Notes: generated by a model not told the origin, from the sequence alone. Counted from the first letter of the stretch, positions 25,377 through 35,021 are shown. The stretch: 64,000 nucleotides of DNA from G963676655 sp963676655 (GCA_963676655.2 CAXXKX010000003.1:3162001-3226000), one strand, 5' to 3'. Numbers and translations: made by a program.

Positions 25377-26285
25377 TTATTTGCTCCAGTTGAACATATC
25401 AGCCAACGCCTGATAATGAATGTCAAAGATTTCCTCGTTCAATGCGTCGCCGCGGTGTTTCGGGGCCCGACAGTAATCGCTTGGGATCAACCCGCGTCGT
25501 TTGAGTATTTTCTTTTCATAGCAGATGATCATTTCCACATCCTGACGGATATGATTGAGCATAGCGTTCAGCTTTTCATGTATCGTCATAGCCAGAGGAA
25601 AATCATTTGACTGGATGGCATCGTATATCTTCCGGTAAACATCAAACATTGACGGTCCAGGCATGACTCCAACCGCACCGCGTCTGAAGCCCTCAATCAT
25701 CTGGAATCCAGCGTTGCCGATGAAGATTTCACCATTGCCATCCAGCAGTTCCAGCAGCTTCGAGATGTAGGCGCCCGGAGGTTTGCATTCGATCTTGTAA
25801 TATTTCAGATTTTCGTGGCGTTTGCCAATCCCGGCCAGAATTTCCGGCGCGATTCCTACCCCCGTTTGTTCTGGGGCATACTGCACCATGACTGGAATAC
25901 TTACCGCATCACACAATGCTTCGATGTGATAGGCAAGTTCAGCGGCTCCAGGCTTGAGAAAAAACGGCGGCAACGCCATCATGCAGTCTGCTCCCGAAGC
26001 CTCAATACGTTTCGCCCATCTGACTGCTACCTCCGTCGCATGACGAGTGTTGGACACTACCACTGGTGAATCATTGTCGTGACAAACTTTTACTGTCAGA
26101 TCAATGAGTTTTTCTTCTTCATCGCGATCCAGCTTGTAATATTCCCCGGCGATACCAAATAATGCCAGCGAATGCGCGCCGCCTTGCAGCATTGCGTCGC
26201 AACAGTTTTCATACGATGCAAAATCCACTTCTCCCTGTTCATTAAACACACCGGGAGCTATCGGACATATTCCTTTAATTTTCAT
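25377..26285 (-). CDS. DapA-superfamily aldolase/dehydratase
   Basis: A 302-residue class I lyase of the dihydrodipicolinate synthase/N-acetylneuraminate lyase family. The Schiff-base Lys is Lys164 in LKYYKIECKPPG, the Tyr relay is Tyr136 in VMVQYAPEQTGVG, and the substrate-carboxylate loop is FGIAGEYYKLDRDEE. In sugar-acid operons such proteins act as 2-keto-3-deoxy-sugar-acid aldolases or dehydratases. Presence alongside KDG kinase and KDPG aldolase suggests a second branch or the previous dehydration step. It begins 138 bp after the GH36 gene and is followed 2 bp later by the SDR gene. Confidence 0.87.
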   Translation of the reverse strand: MKIKGICPIAPGVFNEQGEVDFASYENCCDAMLQGGAHSLALFGIAGEYYKLDRDEEEKLIDLTVKVCHDNDSPVVVSNTRHATEVAVRWAKRIEASGADCMMALPPFFLKPGAAELAYHIEALCDAVSIPVMVQYAPEQTGVGIAPEILAGIGKRHENLKYYKIECKPPGAYISKLLELLDGNGEIFIGNAGFQMIEGFRRGAVGVMPGPSMFDVYRKIYDAIQSNDFPLAMTIHEKLNAMLNHIRQDVEMIICYEKKILKRRGLIPSDYCRAPKHRGDALNEEIFDIHYQALADMFNWSK

Positions 26286-26423
26286 TTTTCATTCTTCCTT
26301 GTTCTTTTAAGACCCTTACGAAATTAGAACATTTCGCATGATTTTTTTAGATAAACTTAATAATTCCTTCATGAAAATAATATTTTATGTTCATGATCCT
26401 TGTTCCCAATCAATGAGTTTGAC

Positions 26424-28913
26424 TTAGTTGTTGCATATATGATAATGATACAAAGCCGAATCCGGTCGCTTGCGCATTTCGACTGTTATGCCGGTTTGCG
26501 TAAGTTGTACACCCTTGACCTTAGTCGTTTTGCCGGTGTTATAATCCTTGAGTGCGTATTCCGTATCAGACTCCAAGGCCTCCAATTTGAATATTGCCTT
26601 TTCATATGGCGAATCTTTTCGCATGAAGACCTGTATCATGCCTTCACCTGATTCCGGCAGATGGAACTGCCAGCCGATCCACTCCCGTTCATCTCGCGAG
26701 TAGGACGTCAGCGGATAAAAATCTCCATACATACAATGAGCGGTTTCCCGCCATTCCTGCATCCATGCGGCAAGAGTTTTGAAGTCAAAATCTTCGGCAA
26801 AAACATTTTCACAACCGTGATATGACAGCAACAGCGAACTGCGGTGATAGGTAATATCGCTCTGATCGCCGGGACTGTTAAAAGAGCCGAAAAAAGGCAG
26901 CCATTGGAACAGCGTGTGATGCATGCCGTGTTTTGCGGCCAGGTCAGCATAATTATAATCGGTCTTGTGCAACGGCAAGCCGCGGCGCACGGTTTCCAAA
27001 TCATTGCGACGGCCGCCCGAGGCGCAACTATCGATGATAATGCCGGGATTAGCCGCCAGAATATTGTCCCAGAATTTAAGATATCCTACACAGTAATGAT
27101 TTTCCCTGATTCCCTGCCGGTCATCCACTTCTCCGTTGCGCCAGAAACTAAGCGGACGCACGTTAAAATCCTGCCGATACAAATCAACTCCCTCGTTTTG
27201 AATCAACGAGTTAATGCGATCAGTAATCCACGTTCTCGCTTCGTTATTGCCTAAGTCCAGAACCTTATTATCCCGTAACCATTCGGGAAAATCATCGTAG
27301 CAGGCATTGCCTAGAAGCCATTCAGGATGCTCATCATATAGCTCTGTGCCGGGCGCAACCCGCTCCGGCTCAAACCAAAGAATGGTTTTGATTCCTTTTT
27401 TATGAGCATAGTCGCTGATGGCGCGAATGCCATTGGGAAAACGTTCGGAATCGGGTTTCCAGGTACCCGTGGGAAACCAGACGTTTCTCTCATTCGCATT
27501 TTCGTACCATCCGGCATCCATCCATAGATAATCGAAATCCACATTATTGTCTAAAAACTTGTCGATATATTGCTTCTGATTTTCCTCGGTCGCCTTGACC
27601 ATTTCGCAAAACATGCGACCGCTGTAATTGGCATAAAATGGTTTGATTAGTTCACCATTCACCCGGGGCATGTTGAATTCGATAAACCACCGCCGCCACA
27701 TGTTCTGAATCCGCACTGCGTCATCTCCGTCATAGGGCATAAGCACGATCATAGGGGTGCGGATTTTTTCGCCAGGCAAAAGTTTTGTATGAATCCATTC
27801 CTGCCCGGCAGTTACATGCAACCCGTCTTTATGATAATGGCCCACGCCCGTTGCCTGAAAAACGGCTTGCCACTGTCCCTGCCAACTGACCACAAATATC
27901 ATGCCTTCTGTTTCTCCCTGAGCGCGACAGTAAGGAAAGACAACATTGGAAGGGTTGCCTCCCTCGGGATGGAGCGTCAACGGCTTTTCAAAATAAAATT
28001 GATGTTCCAACGGCTCATAGCCGTCCGAAGAACGATAATCGCCTTTGAAGTGAAAAAGCTTGACTGCAGGTTCGGAGCGAATCTCTTCTGTGTCAGCGCC
28101 AGGTGTGATAATGTCGGAATCAATAGCTTTGATATCACTGAGGAGAGGGGTATCGGCATTGCCGGTGTTTTCGAACCATAGCGTCCATTCCACCGCGGGA
28201 TATTTATGGTTCTGTACGGCAATACAGATAACTTTCAAGCCCGTTTTCGGGTCGGTCATGATGGAGGTATGTTCGGTTCGATGTTCATCAAGCTTGTGGG
28301 AGGACTTTTCAAAACTCCACCCTTTCGGGCAAGCGGCAATGCGCTTTTCGTCGTAAACAAAAGAATATGGAAGATTGTCAGGATTGAACAGTTTTTCGTC
28401 TATCCAGTTACCGACTTTATCAAGTCCGGATTTTATTATATCAACTTCTGTGCACGAAAAACTCCAACCACCACTTCCAGCTAATACTTTCACCGCCAAA
28501 AGGTTCTTTCTCATCCTGACCGGAAGCTTAACCCAATGATTCCCTTTTCCATCTCCATTCGCCATTGTATTGTAAAGCAATTTGCCATTGAGATATACCT
28601 CCATCCAATAATCGGCAGATGCGCGAATGTGCATCACTCCCGGCTTGTCGTGAACGAACTCCGTATAGAGTACCGCGCAATCCCGCATAACGAACTTGCC
28701 TGCCAGTTCAGCCATATTAATGGAATTTTCTTTCATTTGGACTGTTTTGCTCAGAACCTTTGTATTTTCGCCCTGCGACTTCAAGTAATCGGGGACGCAG
28801 TCAAACAATTTTGGGGGGGCCACGTTAAGAAAAACTTTCCATTCCGCAAAAGGCTTTGAATTTTCTTTATGCGTCACGGAGTCAACATTCTTGAATTTTG
28901 AGTTCTTTTTCAT
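26424..28913 (-). CDS. GH36-type alpha-galactosidase with extra N-terminal beta-sandwich
   Basis: An 829-residue glycosidase of clan GH-D. Residues 1-165 are an additional domain (jelly-roll-like: MHIRASADYWMEVYLNGKLL), followed by the GH36 N-terminal supersandwich (about 170-430). The TIM barrel (about 440-735) contains nucleophile GVDLYRQDFNVRP and acid/base DSCASGGRRNDLE, with WMDAGWY and LWFEPERV. The C-terminal sandwich ends the protein. It probably releases alpha-linked galactose from imported oligosaccharides, feeding the enzymes downstream. A paralogue without the first 165 residues is encoded on the opposite strand at 51047-53056, with DNA identity of roughly 94% in the barrel segment I compared. 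Confidence 0.88.
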   Translation of the reverse strand: MKKNSKFKNVDSVTHKENSKPFAEWKVFLNVAPPKLFDCVPDYLKSQGENTKVLSKTVQMKENSINMAELAGKFVMRDCAVLYTEFVHDKPGVMHIRASADYWMEVYLNGKLLYNTMANGDGKGNHWVKLPVRMRKNLLAVKVLAGSGGWSFSCTEVDIIKSGLDKVGNWIDEKLFNPDNLPYSFVYDEKRIAACPKGWSFEKSSHKLDEHRTEHTSIMTDPKTGLKVICIAVQNHKYPAVEWTLWFENTGNADTPLLSDIKAIDSDIITPGADTEEIRSEPAVKLFHFKGDYRSSDGYEPLEHQFYFEKPLTLHPEGGNPSNVVFPYCRAQGETEGMIFVVSWQGQWQAVFQATGVGHYHKDGLHVTAGQEWIHTKLLPGEKIRTPMIVLMPYDGDDAVRIQNMWRRWFIEFNMPRVNGELIKPFYANYSGRMFCEMVKATEENQKQYIDKFLDNNVDFDYLWMDAGWYENANERNVWFPTGTWKPDSERFPNGIRAISDYAHKKGIKTILWFEPERVAPGTELYDEHPEWLLGNACYDDFPEWLRDNKVLDLGNNEARTWITDRINSLIQNEGVDLYRQDFNVRPLSFWRNGEVDDRQGIRENHYCVGYLKFWDNILAANPGIIIDSCASGGRRNDLETVRRGLPLHKTDYNYADLAAKHGMHHTLFQWLPFFGSFNSPGDQSDITYHRSSLLLSYHGCENVFAEDFDFKTLAAWMQEWRETAHCMYGDFYPLTSYSRDEREWIGWQFHLPESGEGMIQVFMRKDSPYEKAIFKLEALESDTEYALKDYNTGKTTKVKGVQLTQTGITVEMRKRPDSALYHYHICNN

Positions 28914-29026
28914 TTTATATATTGTAAACTTTTAGAGTTAGAGTTTTTGTATTTCTTAATCTTCGTCAATGACGAAAAATAATGGCTTCGGCAATATTTC
29001 TTTCGCGATATTAATTCATATTAGAC

Positions 29027-30706
29027 TTATAAATATGTAAAATCGCAGCCTTCATCGGCCTGCATAACATTATCGATATAGTGACGCACGAAACCACGTT
29101 CGAATTCTTCTTTAGGCTCGAATTTGGTACCTTTCAAGCGGGTGGCGATTTCTTCGTCACTTATATCCACCTTGAGGACTCCGGCATCCACGTCCAAGAC
29201 AATCATATCCCCGTTACTTACCGCGCCAAGAGCGCCTCCAACAATGGCCTCAGGACAAACGTGCAGTACTACCGTGCCGAACGCGCCGCCGCTCATGCGC
29301 GCATCGGTTATACGCACATAATCCTTTATGCCTTTTTTGTAAAGCTTAGGCGGAATCGGCAGATAATTTCCGAACTCCGGCATGCCCGGTGCGCCTTTGG
29401 GACCATAGCCGCGCAGGATCACCGCCTTGTTTTCATCCATATCCGAATTTTCGTCCAGCAGGTATTTTTCGGCTTCTTCCAGGGAATCGAAAACTCGCGC
29501 CTCACCTCTGAACTTCATTATCCCGGCGGCGCTTTTCTTTATCACCGCCCCACGCGGCGCCAGGTTGCCGTGCAATACCGCAATTCCGCCGCTTTCGGCC
29601 AGAGGCTTGTCAAACGAAGCTATTGCTTTCCGGTTGTATGAAGGTGCAACATTCGCAAGATTCTCTTTCAAGGTCTTTCCGGTTACGGTCATAACGGATG
29701 TGTCGAGGAGCGGTTCCAGTTCCTTCATCAATGCCGGAACGCCGCCGGCCTGATGGAATTCGATTCCCACCGTGCCCTGTCCGGACGGTTTTACGTTCAC
29801 CAGCAGTTTTGTCCGGTCGCTGATTCTCTGGAACTCGGAAAGCTCTATCTTTATTCCGGCTCGTCGGGCAATAGCGGTCAGATGAATCAGCAGATTGGTC
29901 GATCCGCCGGACGCCATCAGCACGGTAATGGCATTGCGAATTGAATTCAGATTGATAATATCGGAAACCTTAATTCCCTCTGTTACAAGTTTTATTATCT
30001 GACGTCCCGTCATTTCCGCCTGCCGTGATTTCTCGGCGGAAACTGCCGGTGACGCGGCGCTGCCCGGCAGAGCCAGCCCAAGTGATTCGGCGGCAGTCTG
30101 CATGCTGTTGGCTGTACCCATGATCGGACACGCTCCCACGCTGCCATAAAGACATCCTTCGGTCTGCTGCAAGTCTTTTTCAGTAAGTTCCCCTGCCTGA
30201 AATTTTGTCCAGATTTTAAAACTGTCGGTTCCACAAGCCAATGATTCTCCTTGGTAGTTGCCGGGCAACATCGGACCGCCGGGAAGAAAAATCGTTGGCT
30301 TGTTTGCCGACACCGCCGCCATGAGCTGCGCCGGAACATTCTTATCACAGGAACCGATCAGCACCACCCCGTCGAACGGGTGACGGGCAATAAGTTCCTC
30401 GGTGGTAATCGACAGCAGATTGCGGTAGATCAAACTGGATATGTCAAAAAACACTTCACAGATCGACATGGTATTGATTTCCAATGGAAAACCTCCAGCA
30501 GCCCAGACGCCGCGTTTCACCGCTTCGGCAAGCTGACGAAAGTTGTAATGCCCCGGGTTGGTCTCTGCCCAAGTGTTGACAATCCCGATGATTGGGCGCG
30601 ATAAGTCCTCATCGGTATAGCCCATGCTTTTAATTAACGCCCGGCGCAACAGTACCTGCCGGGTTTTCCCTCCCAGCCACGAATGTGAGTTTGATGATTC
30701 TTTCAT
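29027..30706 (-). CDS. IlvD/Edd-family sugar-acid dehydratase
   Basis: A 559-residue dehydratase of the dihydroxyacid/phosphogluconate dehydratase family. The iron-sulfur and substrate motifs include VLIGSCDKNVPAQLMAA and GSVGACPIMGTANSMQTAAE, plus ITDARMSGGAFGTVVLHV near the C-terminus. Family members dehydrate aldonic acids (gluconate-6-P, arabonate, xylonate, galactonate) to 2-keto-3-deoxy acids. Next to KDG kinase and a KDPG-type aldolase the likely role is aldonate dehydratase of a galactonate- or gluconate-type pathway. It lies 18 bp downstream of a GntR/LacI regulator gene, so regulation through that protein is likely. Confidence 0.9.
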   Translation of the reverse strand: MKESSNSHSWLGGKTRQVLLRRALIKSMGYTDEDLSRPIIGIVNTWAETNPGHYNFRQLAEAVKRGVWAAGGFPLEINTMSICEVFFDISSLIYRNLLSITTEELIARHPFDGVVLIGSCDKNVPAQLMAAVSANKPTIFLPGGPMLPGNYQGESLACGTDSFKIWTKFQAGELTEKDLQQTEGCLYGSVGACPIMGTANSMQTAAESLGLALPGSAASPAVSAEKSRQAEMTGRQIIKLVTEGIKVSDIINLNSIRNAITVLMASGGSTNLLIHLTAIARRAGIKIELSEFQRISDRTKLLVNVKPSGQGTVGIEFHQAGGVPALMKELEPLLDTSVMTVTGKTLKENLANVAPSYNRKAIASFDKPLAESGGIAVLHGNLAPRGAVIKKSAAGIMKFRGEARVFDSLEEAEKYLLDENSDMDENKAVILRGYGPKGAPGMPEFGNYLPIPPKLYKKGIKDYVRITDARMSGGAFGTVVLHVCPEAIVGGALGAVSNGDMIVLDVDAGVLKVDISDEEIATRLKGTKFEPKEEFERGFVRHYIDNVMQADEGCDFTYL

Positions 30707-30724
30707 AAATTTCCTGATATTGTT

Positions 30725-31756
30725 TTATTTTGTTTTGATGACCTCTGCGTGAAGTTTTTTCTTGCAAAACCCGAACTGTGGATTTTCGATCTGCCGGATC
30801 AGCATTTCCGCCGCTTCTTTTCCCATCTCTTCCATTGGCGGATTAACAGTAAGAAGTGGTTGCGGAATGAATTCGCTTAAGGGTGAGTGGTCAAAGCCGG
30901 AAAAACGGATAATGTCCACGTCAACCCGCCGCTTTGTAAGCTCTTTTATTAATGATCCAGCGCAGTAATCGTTCAAACAGCAAACCGCGTCAGGACTCGT
31001 TTTACGCTTTTCGAACAAACGCAGAAATGCTTCATGCTGTTCCTGCGTTGAATCGTAGCCGCAGTGAAATTCCTGACGTACCTTCAAATGGCATTTTTTC
31101 ATTCCGACAGCAAAGCCTCTTGCGCGTTCGATGGCCGCAACTTTATTGACTGTTTTATTGGCATACATGGCAATCTTGCGACAGCCCACCCTGTAGAAAG
31201 TCTCAACGATTTCCGTAATCCCATCGGAGTTGCCGAACTCCAGTAGATTGTTGTCGATCCCGTGCGGCAAGCGCATCAGATAAAGAGAGGGTATCCCGGT
31301 AGCCGCAAGTTGATGAAAGGCCGGCAGGTCATTGTGCTTTGTGTCGGCATAAATAACCACGCCAGCTGGATTACGTTTGACCACGCTCATGATTATGCGT
31401 TCCTGGGTCTGTGCGTCTCCGTCCAGCGGTACTATCGACATGAAATAATTCGCGTTCAAGGCAATCGAACCGAATTTTTTCAGTGTAGAAGCAAAAAAAG
31501 TAATGTCATGACATAAGAAAATCAATTCGCGTGATATGGCTCGCGGCGGACGGGTAACCATATTGCCGACCCCATTGATCTTGCGAATTCTTCCGCAACC
31601 GGCTAATTCATCCAGAGCCCTTCGCAATGTTGGTTTGCTTACCTCAAAATTATCGGCCATCATCTGCTCCGGCGGCAACAAAGAGTTTTCCGCCATGGTA
31701 GACAGTCTTTTCTCCAACTGTCCGACTAGTTTCAGATATTTAGTTCTTTGCGCCAT
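30725..31756 (-). CDS. GntR/LacI hybrid transcriptional regulator
   Basis: A 343-residue regulator: N-terminal GntR winged helix (about 1-68; LLPPEQMMADNFEVSKPTLR, LDELAGCGRIRKINGVGNMV) and a LacI-type sensor (about 75-330; PAGVVIYADTKHND, PSLYLMRLPHGIDNN, FSGFDHSPLSEF, LLTVNPPMEEMGKEAAEML). It is the first gene of a run reading into the dehydratase, GH36 and KDG genes, so it probably controls them and itself. A dyad GTATATATAATATAC lies just upstream. The effector is unknown, but a sugar acid is likely from context. Confidence 0.88.
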   Translation of the reverse strand: MAQRTKYLKLVGQLEKRLSTMAENSLLPPEQMMADNFEVSKPTLRRALDELAGCGRIRKINGVGNMVTRPPRAISRELIFLCHDITFFASTLKKFGSIALNANYFMSIVPLDGDAQTQERIIMSVVKRNPAGVVIYADTKHNDLPAFHQLAATGIPSLYLMRLPHGIDNNLLEFGNSDGITEIVETFYRVGCRKIAMYANKTVNKVAAIERARGFAVGMKKCHLKVRQEFHCGYDSTQEQHEAFLRLFEKRKTSPDAVCCLNDYCAGSLIKELTKRRVDVDIIRFSGFDHSPLSEFIPQPLLTVNPPMEEMGKEAAEMLIRQIENPQFGFCKKKLHAEVIKTK

Positions 31757-31789
31757 GTTTTAATACCTTTAAACTTAAAAAATATATTG

Positions 31790-31804
31790 GTATATATAAT
31801 ATAC
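31790..31804. promoter_or_regulatory. Dyad GTATATATAATATAC, candidate operator/promoter element
   Basis: 6-bp inverted arms GTATAT / ATATAC around ATA lie 34 bp upstream of the start codon of the GntR/LacI regulator gene. The position suits a GntR-type operator overlapping the -10 region. The sequence is very AT-rich, so symmetry could be accidental. Confidence 0.4.
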
Positions 31805-32000
31805 ACTATCAAGTAGTAAAATTCAACAAATTATAAATTATAAATTTAAACAATTATTTTAAAGCATTCATGAATAATGGGCCAATAACTGGAATTTTTT
31901 ATCTGAATAGCTGTTTACAAAACAATAAGCCGATAAAACCTCTCGGGTTTTCTGTTTTCGATTACAGATAGTTCCAATTACTTAACGATTTTGCAGTTTG

Positions 32001-32046
32001 GCCTGTTTTGCCAATTTCAATCAAAAAGGTTTATTTATTCCCTATT
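32001..32046. repeat. Short dispersed repeat (second copy 19733-19774)
   Basis: GCCTGTTTTGCCAAT followed by CAAAAAGGTTTA and TTCCCTATT is shared with 19733-19774, with about three mismatches and a 4-bp indel. In the other copy it overlaps the end of the MalG remnant. The gap 31757-32139 otherwise contains only the dyad at 31790, a CTGTTTACA at 31911 that matches one arm of the repeat at 46663-46706, and no gene. Confidence 0.5.
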
Positions 32047-32139
32047 TAAAGTACTGAAGCGAATCCCGGAAACTTATCCAGTGTTTTCTTATTGTTTAGT
32101 TTTATGGTTGGAAAACCAGAACATTGAGCTCAAATTGTT

Positions 32140-32988
32140 TCATTCTCCAAGTTTATTTTCAACAGAACGGACATATTCATAGCCGCGGACATATTCTTCA
32201 TTATTACTCATGTGTTCAAGCAGAAGGGGAACATCATTCAGTTTTTTAAGTTCGGAAATATATGTTCTGAAATCAAAGATTCCGGTTCCGGGGATAGTTT
32301 CATGTAGTTGAAAACCACGCTCGCGTTTCCAGATGATATCTTTTCCGTGGCAACTCACAATCCAAGGCGCAAGCTTGGCAAAACATTCCTTTATGACTTT
32401 TGTTGTGTCAAAATAAGTTTCAGGAGAGCAAATCAAATTCACCGGATCAAGATGTACCTTGAACGCAGGATGATCTACTGCTTTTATCATCCGAAGATAG
32501 GAATCCGGTGTGTTCGGAAAAACACATGGCATCATTTCCAGCGTCAAGCAGGTTCGCTTTGGCTTGACTACGTCTAATACAAGACGGATACGTTCAATAA
32601 TGAAGGTGAAAAAATCTTCCGTCAGGTTACGCGGATTGATAGTCCATGCCTTGTAGCTCGGATCGGCATCAACGCTGCCGCTGAAACACAAACAGCAGCG
32701 AGCATTGATTTCATCCGCAATCGTTAACTGTTCGCAGACAAAATCAAAAGACTCTTTTCTCATGACCGGATCATCGCATGTAATGTTTTTCCATGCGGAT
32801 ACTTCAGCCCATACAATATCTTTCTCGGCGAAAATATCACGAAGTTTGTGAATGTATTTCAGATCGCTCATTGTTTTCGACCAGGGAAAAAACGTAGCAC
32901 GATATCCCTGCCGTATATGTTCATTCGCCATAAATTCCGGATCATACTGGTCATCCATAAAAAACAATGGCGCTCCAATTCTCAGCAT
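32140..32988 (-). CDS. Sugar phosphate isomerase/epimerase (xylose-isomerase-like TIM barrel)
   Basis: A 282-residue AP-endonuclease-2/xylose-isomerase-like barrel protein. Metal-ligand type positions are visible in order: TCLTLEMMPCVFP (Glu), AFKVHLDPVNLI (Asp, His), IVSCHGKDIIWK (His), and LLLEHMSNNEEY (Glu). These match the E-D-H-E ligand pattern of sugar epimerases/isomerases. No signal peptide is present. It is 41 bp downstream of the dehydrogenase gene at 33030 on the same strand. Substrate is unknown, probably a keto sugar or sugar acid. Confidence 0.82.
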   Translation of the reverse strand: MLRIGAPLFFMDDQYDPEFMANEHIRQGYRATFFPWSKTMSDLKYIHKLRDIFAEKDIVWAEVSAWKNITCDDPVMRKESFDFVCEQLTIADEINARCCLCFSGSVDADPSYKAWTINPRNLTEDFFTFIIERIRLVLDVVKPKRTCLTLEMMPCVFPNTPDSYLRMIKAVDHPAFKVHLDPVNLICSPETYFDTTKVIKECFAKLAPWIVSCHGKDIIWKRERGFQLHETIPGTGIFDFRTYISELKKLNDVPLLLEHMSNNEEYVRGYEYVRSVENKLGE

Positions 32989-33029
32989 AATACTTTCCTA
33001 TTTAAGGTTTCCTGTTTGGGCAGTAATCA

Positions 33030-34004
33030 TCACGGCGGATTGATGATGTTCAATGGAGTTTTGCCACTCAAAGTATCCGCTACCGCCTGCGCCGCGCGGA
33101 TGTGGGCTTCTTCCAGCGCTTCGCGCGAATTGGCCGCGACGTGAGGAGTTAATTGCACGTTTTCGAGACCAAATAACGGGTGATCGCAGTTGAAGCCTTC
33201 CGGCTTGAATACATTGATCACACCGAAAACATCCAGTCCGGCGTAGGCGATGATTCCCGTTTTTAACGCTTCGGCGAGATCATCTTCATTGACCAGTTCG
33301 CCGCGTCCGGTATTGATCAGCATTGCGTCGCGTTTCATTTTCCTGAATTCCGGCATCGCCAACATGCCGCGTGTTGACGGCATAAGCGGACACAGTAAAC
33401 AGAGATAATCGGATTCGGCAAGGACCGTCTCCTTATCCACGGCAACAACCCTGCACTCCTTTGCCTGGGCTTCGGTGATGCCCGGATCGCAGACGATAAC
33501 CCGCAATCCGAACGCCTGCGCCCGGGTTGCCACCGCGCGGCCGATATGGCCGAAACCGATGATTCCGAGCGTCTGCACCGATAAACGTCTGATATTGCTG
33601 ACGTCAAACGGGCGTTGGCCGGAACGCATACAGGTTTCATAATATTTCAGGCGCCGGGCCGCCGACAGCAGCAGCGCCATGGTATGGTCCGCGACTTCGC
33701 TGGTGGCAAAATCCGGCACATTGGTAACGACAATACCTTGAGCGGTGGCCTGATTTACATCGATCTTATCGGTTCCAGTGCCGATTCGAGCGATGATCCG
33801 GCATTTCTCCAGTCGCTTGATCATTGGAGCCGGAAGATATGCCGACACAATCATCACCGCGTCTATCTGCTCAAGCTTGGCGCATTCGTCCGGCTGTTCG
33901 ACTTCGATGATTTCCATGCCGGAGAGTATTTTCCGTTCCTCCGGTTTTACCGGAAAAGTTTCGGCATTGATCCTTAATATCTTGAAATGTTCAGTTTTAT
34001 CCAT
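33030..34004 (-). CDS. D-isomer 2-hydroxyacid dehydrogenase
   Basis: A 324-residue NAD-dependent D-2-hydroxyacid dehydrogenase. The Rossmann motif is GIIGFGHIGRAVATRAQAFG with acidic residue CDPGI. The catalytic Arg is in LINTGRGELVNEDD, the Glu in the following segment and the His in LTPHVAANSREALEEA. This resembles glyoxylate/hydroxypyruvate reductases and CtBP-type proteins. Next to an HpaI-type aldolase (21 bp upstream), which can yield tartronate semialdehyde or pyruvate plus an aldehyde, it could reduce the keto or aldehyde product. The exact substrate is uncertain. Confidence 0.88.
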   Translation of the reverse strand: MDKTEHFKILRINAETFPVKPEERKILSGMEIIEVEQPDECAKLEQIDAVMIVSAYLPAPMIKRLEKCRIIARIGTGTDKIDVNQATAQGIVVTNVPDFATSEVADHTMALLLSAARRLKYYETCMRSGQRPFDVSNIRRLSVQTLGIIGFGHIGRAVATRAQAFGLRVIVCDPGITEAQAKECRVVAVDKETVLAESDYLCLLCPLMPSTRGMLAMPEFRKMKRDAMLINTGRGELVNEDDLAEALKTGIIAYAGLDVFGVINVFKPEGFNCDHPLFGLENVQLTPHVAANSREALEEAHIRAAQAVADTLSGKTPLNIINPP

Positions 34005-34025
34005 ATCTAATTTCCACTTTGCTCC

Positions 34026-34859
34026 TTAGATATTCGCGTGGCATCCTGTGCTTTGATACGGCAGGCCTTTCAGTGCGGCCTGGATGTTGGCCATCTGGTT
34101 CTGGGCGGCGCTCCACATCAGACAGATGTCCGCCGTGGCCCAGAATAAACGCATACCCCGGTCATGCCAGAAATGCACCCGTTCCGGATCGCCGCAGGCG
34201 ATACCCGGCAGCACATTGTGTTTTTCGCAGGTGTCGATCATCCGCATTACGGCGTCAATATATTCCCGGCTTTCCAGTTCTCCAACTATGCCCATGCCAA
34301 GAGAAAGATCGTCGTTGCCGACGACCGCAACATCGATACCCGGCAGCGACAGTATCCCGTCCAGATCGGCAATGGCCCCGGCGGTTTCAATCTGAATGCC
34401 CACCACCAGGTTTTCATTGAAGAATTCCACCATATCCTTTACATGATTCCAGCCCATGTATTTTCCAGCCGGACAAGTGCTGGCCCCGAGGCCGCGCACA
34501 CCGAGAGGCGGATATTTGACGTTACGGATAAAATTCTCCGCTTCCTCTTTGCTGTGTATCCTGGGCATGAAAATGCCGTCGGCGCCCTGATCAAGAAAAC
34601 GGCAGGCTTCATGATAGGACGAATCCGCCGCGCGCACCATGCACGGAAGATCCAGCGCCCGGGCGATGCGGATTTGTTCGAGGATAGTTTCGCTGTTCAA
34701 CGCCGTGTGTTCACGGTCGATAAGCGCCATATCATAACCGCAATCCTGATACATTTCCATGACCGCGCCCGATCTGGAGTCCATGACGCATCCGGCGATC
34801 AGCGTTTCTTTACGTTTGACGCGTTCTTTTAGTTTTCCTGTAAGACCTTTCATATACAT
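34026..34859 (-). CDS. HpaI/GarL-family class II aldolase
   Basis: A 277-residue aldolase of the HpcH/HpaI family. The catalytic segment is DMALIDREHTALNSETI, the metal Glu is in VGIQIETAGAIADLDG and the metal Asp is in VVGNDDLSLGMG. Such enzymes cleave 2-keto-3-deoxyglucarate (GarL), 2-keto-3-deoxyrhamnonate or HHED. With the downstream 2-hydroxyacid dehydrogenase the glucarate/rhamnonate role is attractive. The N-terminal 166 residues recur in a frameshifted chimeric pseudogene at 36646-37305, so the locus has been duplicated. Start ATG at 34859; ATG two codons later is also possible and is the one retained in the copy. Confidence 0.88.
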   Translation of the reverse strand: MYMKGLTGKLKERVKRKETLIAGCVMDSRSGAVMEMYQDCGYDMALIDREHTALNSETILEQIRIARALDLPCMVRAADSSYHEACRFLDQGADGIFMPRIHSKEEAENFIRNVKYPPLGVRGLGASTCPAGKYMGWNHVKDMVEFFNENLVVGIQIETAGAIADLDGILSLPGIDVAVVGNDDLSLGMGIVGELESREYIDAVMRMIDTCEKHNVLPGIACGDPERVHFWHDRGMRLFWATADICLMWSAAQNQMANIQAALKGLPYQSTGCHANI

Positions 34860-34894
34860 CTTTCCTTAAATATAAGTTGTAATTATTTAGAGTT

Positions 34895-35017
34895 TCATAA
34901 AGTTATTTCTTCATAGTCAAAATGAATATCAATAACTTTGGCGATGAGTTCGTATCCGATTTTTTTGTAAATGCCGTTGGACGCGGAATTCGCTAGGTTA
35001 GTATATAAACAGCAGAA
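34895..35017 (-). pseudogene. C-terminal remnant of a GNAT N-acetyltransferase
   Basis: A 40-codon minus-strand frame without start reads LYTNLANSASNGIYKKIGYE, then IAKVIDIHFDYEEITL and TGA at 34895-34897. The pattern LYTNLAN-x-x-SN-x-IY-x-KIGYE is the acetyl-CoA-binding end of GNAT acetyltransferases. TAA at 35018-35020 closes the frame upstream. Only the tail is left. Confidence 0.7.
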
Positions 35018-35021
35018 TTAT

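Noticed and set aside
34164..34832. 222-codon plus-strand frame opposite the HpaI aldolase (and the similar one at 36864-37175)
   Set aside because: It recurs only because the aldolase DNA is duplicated; it is the reverse strand of real coding sequence.
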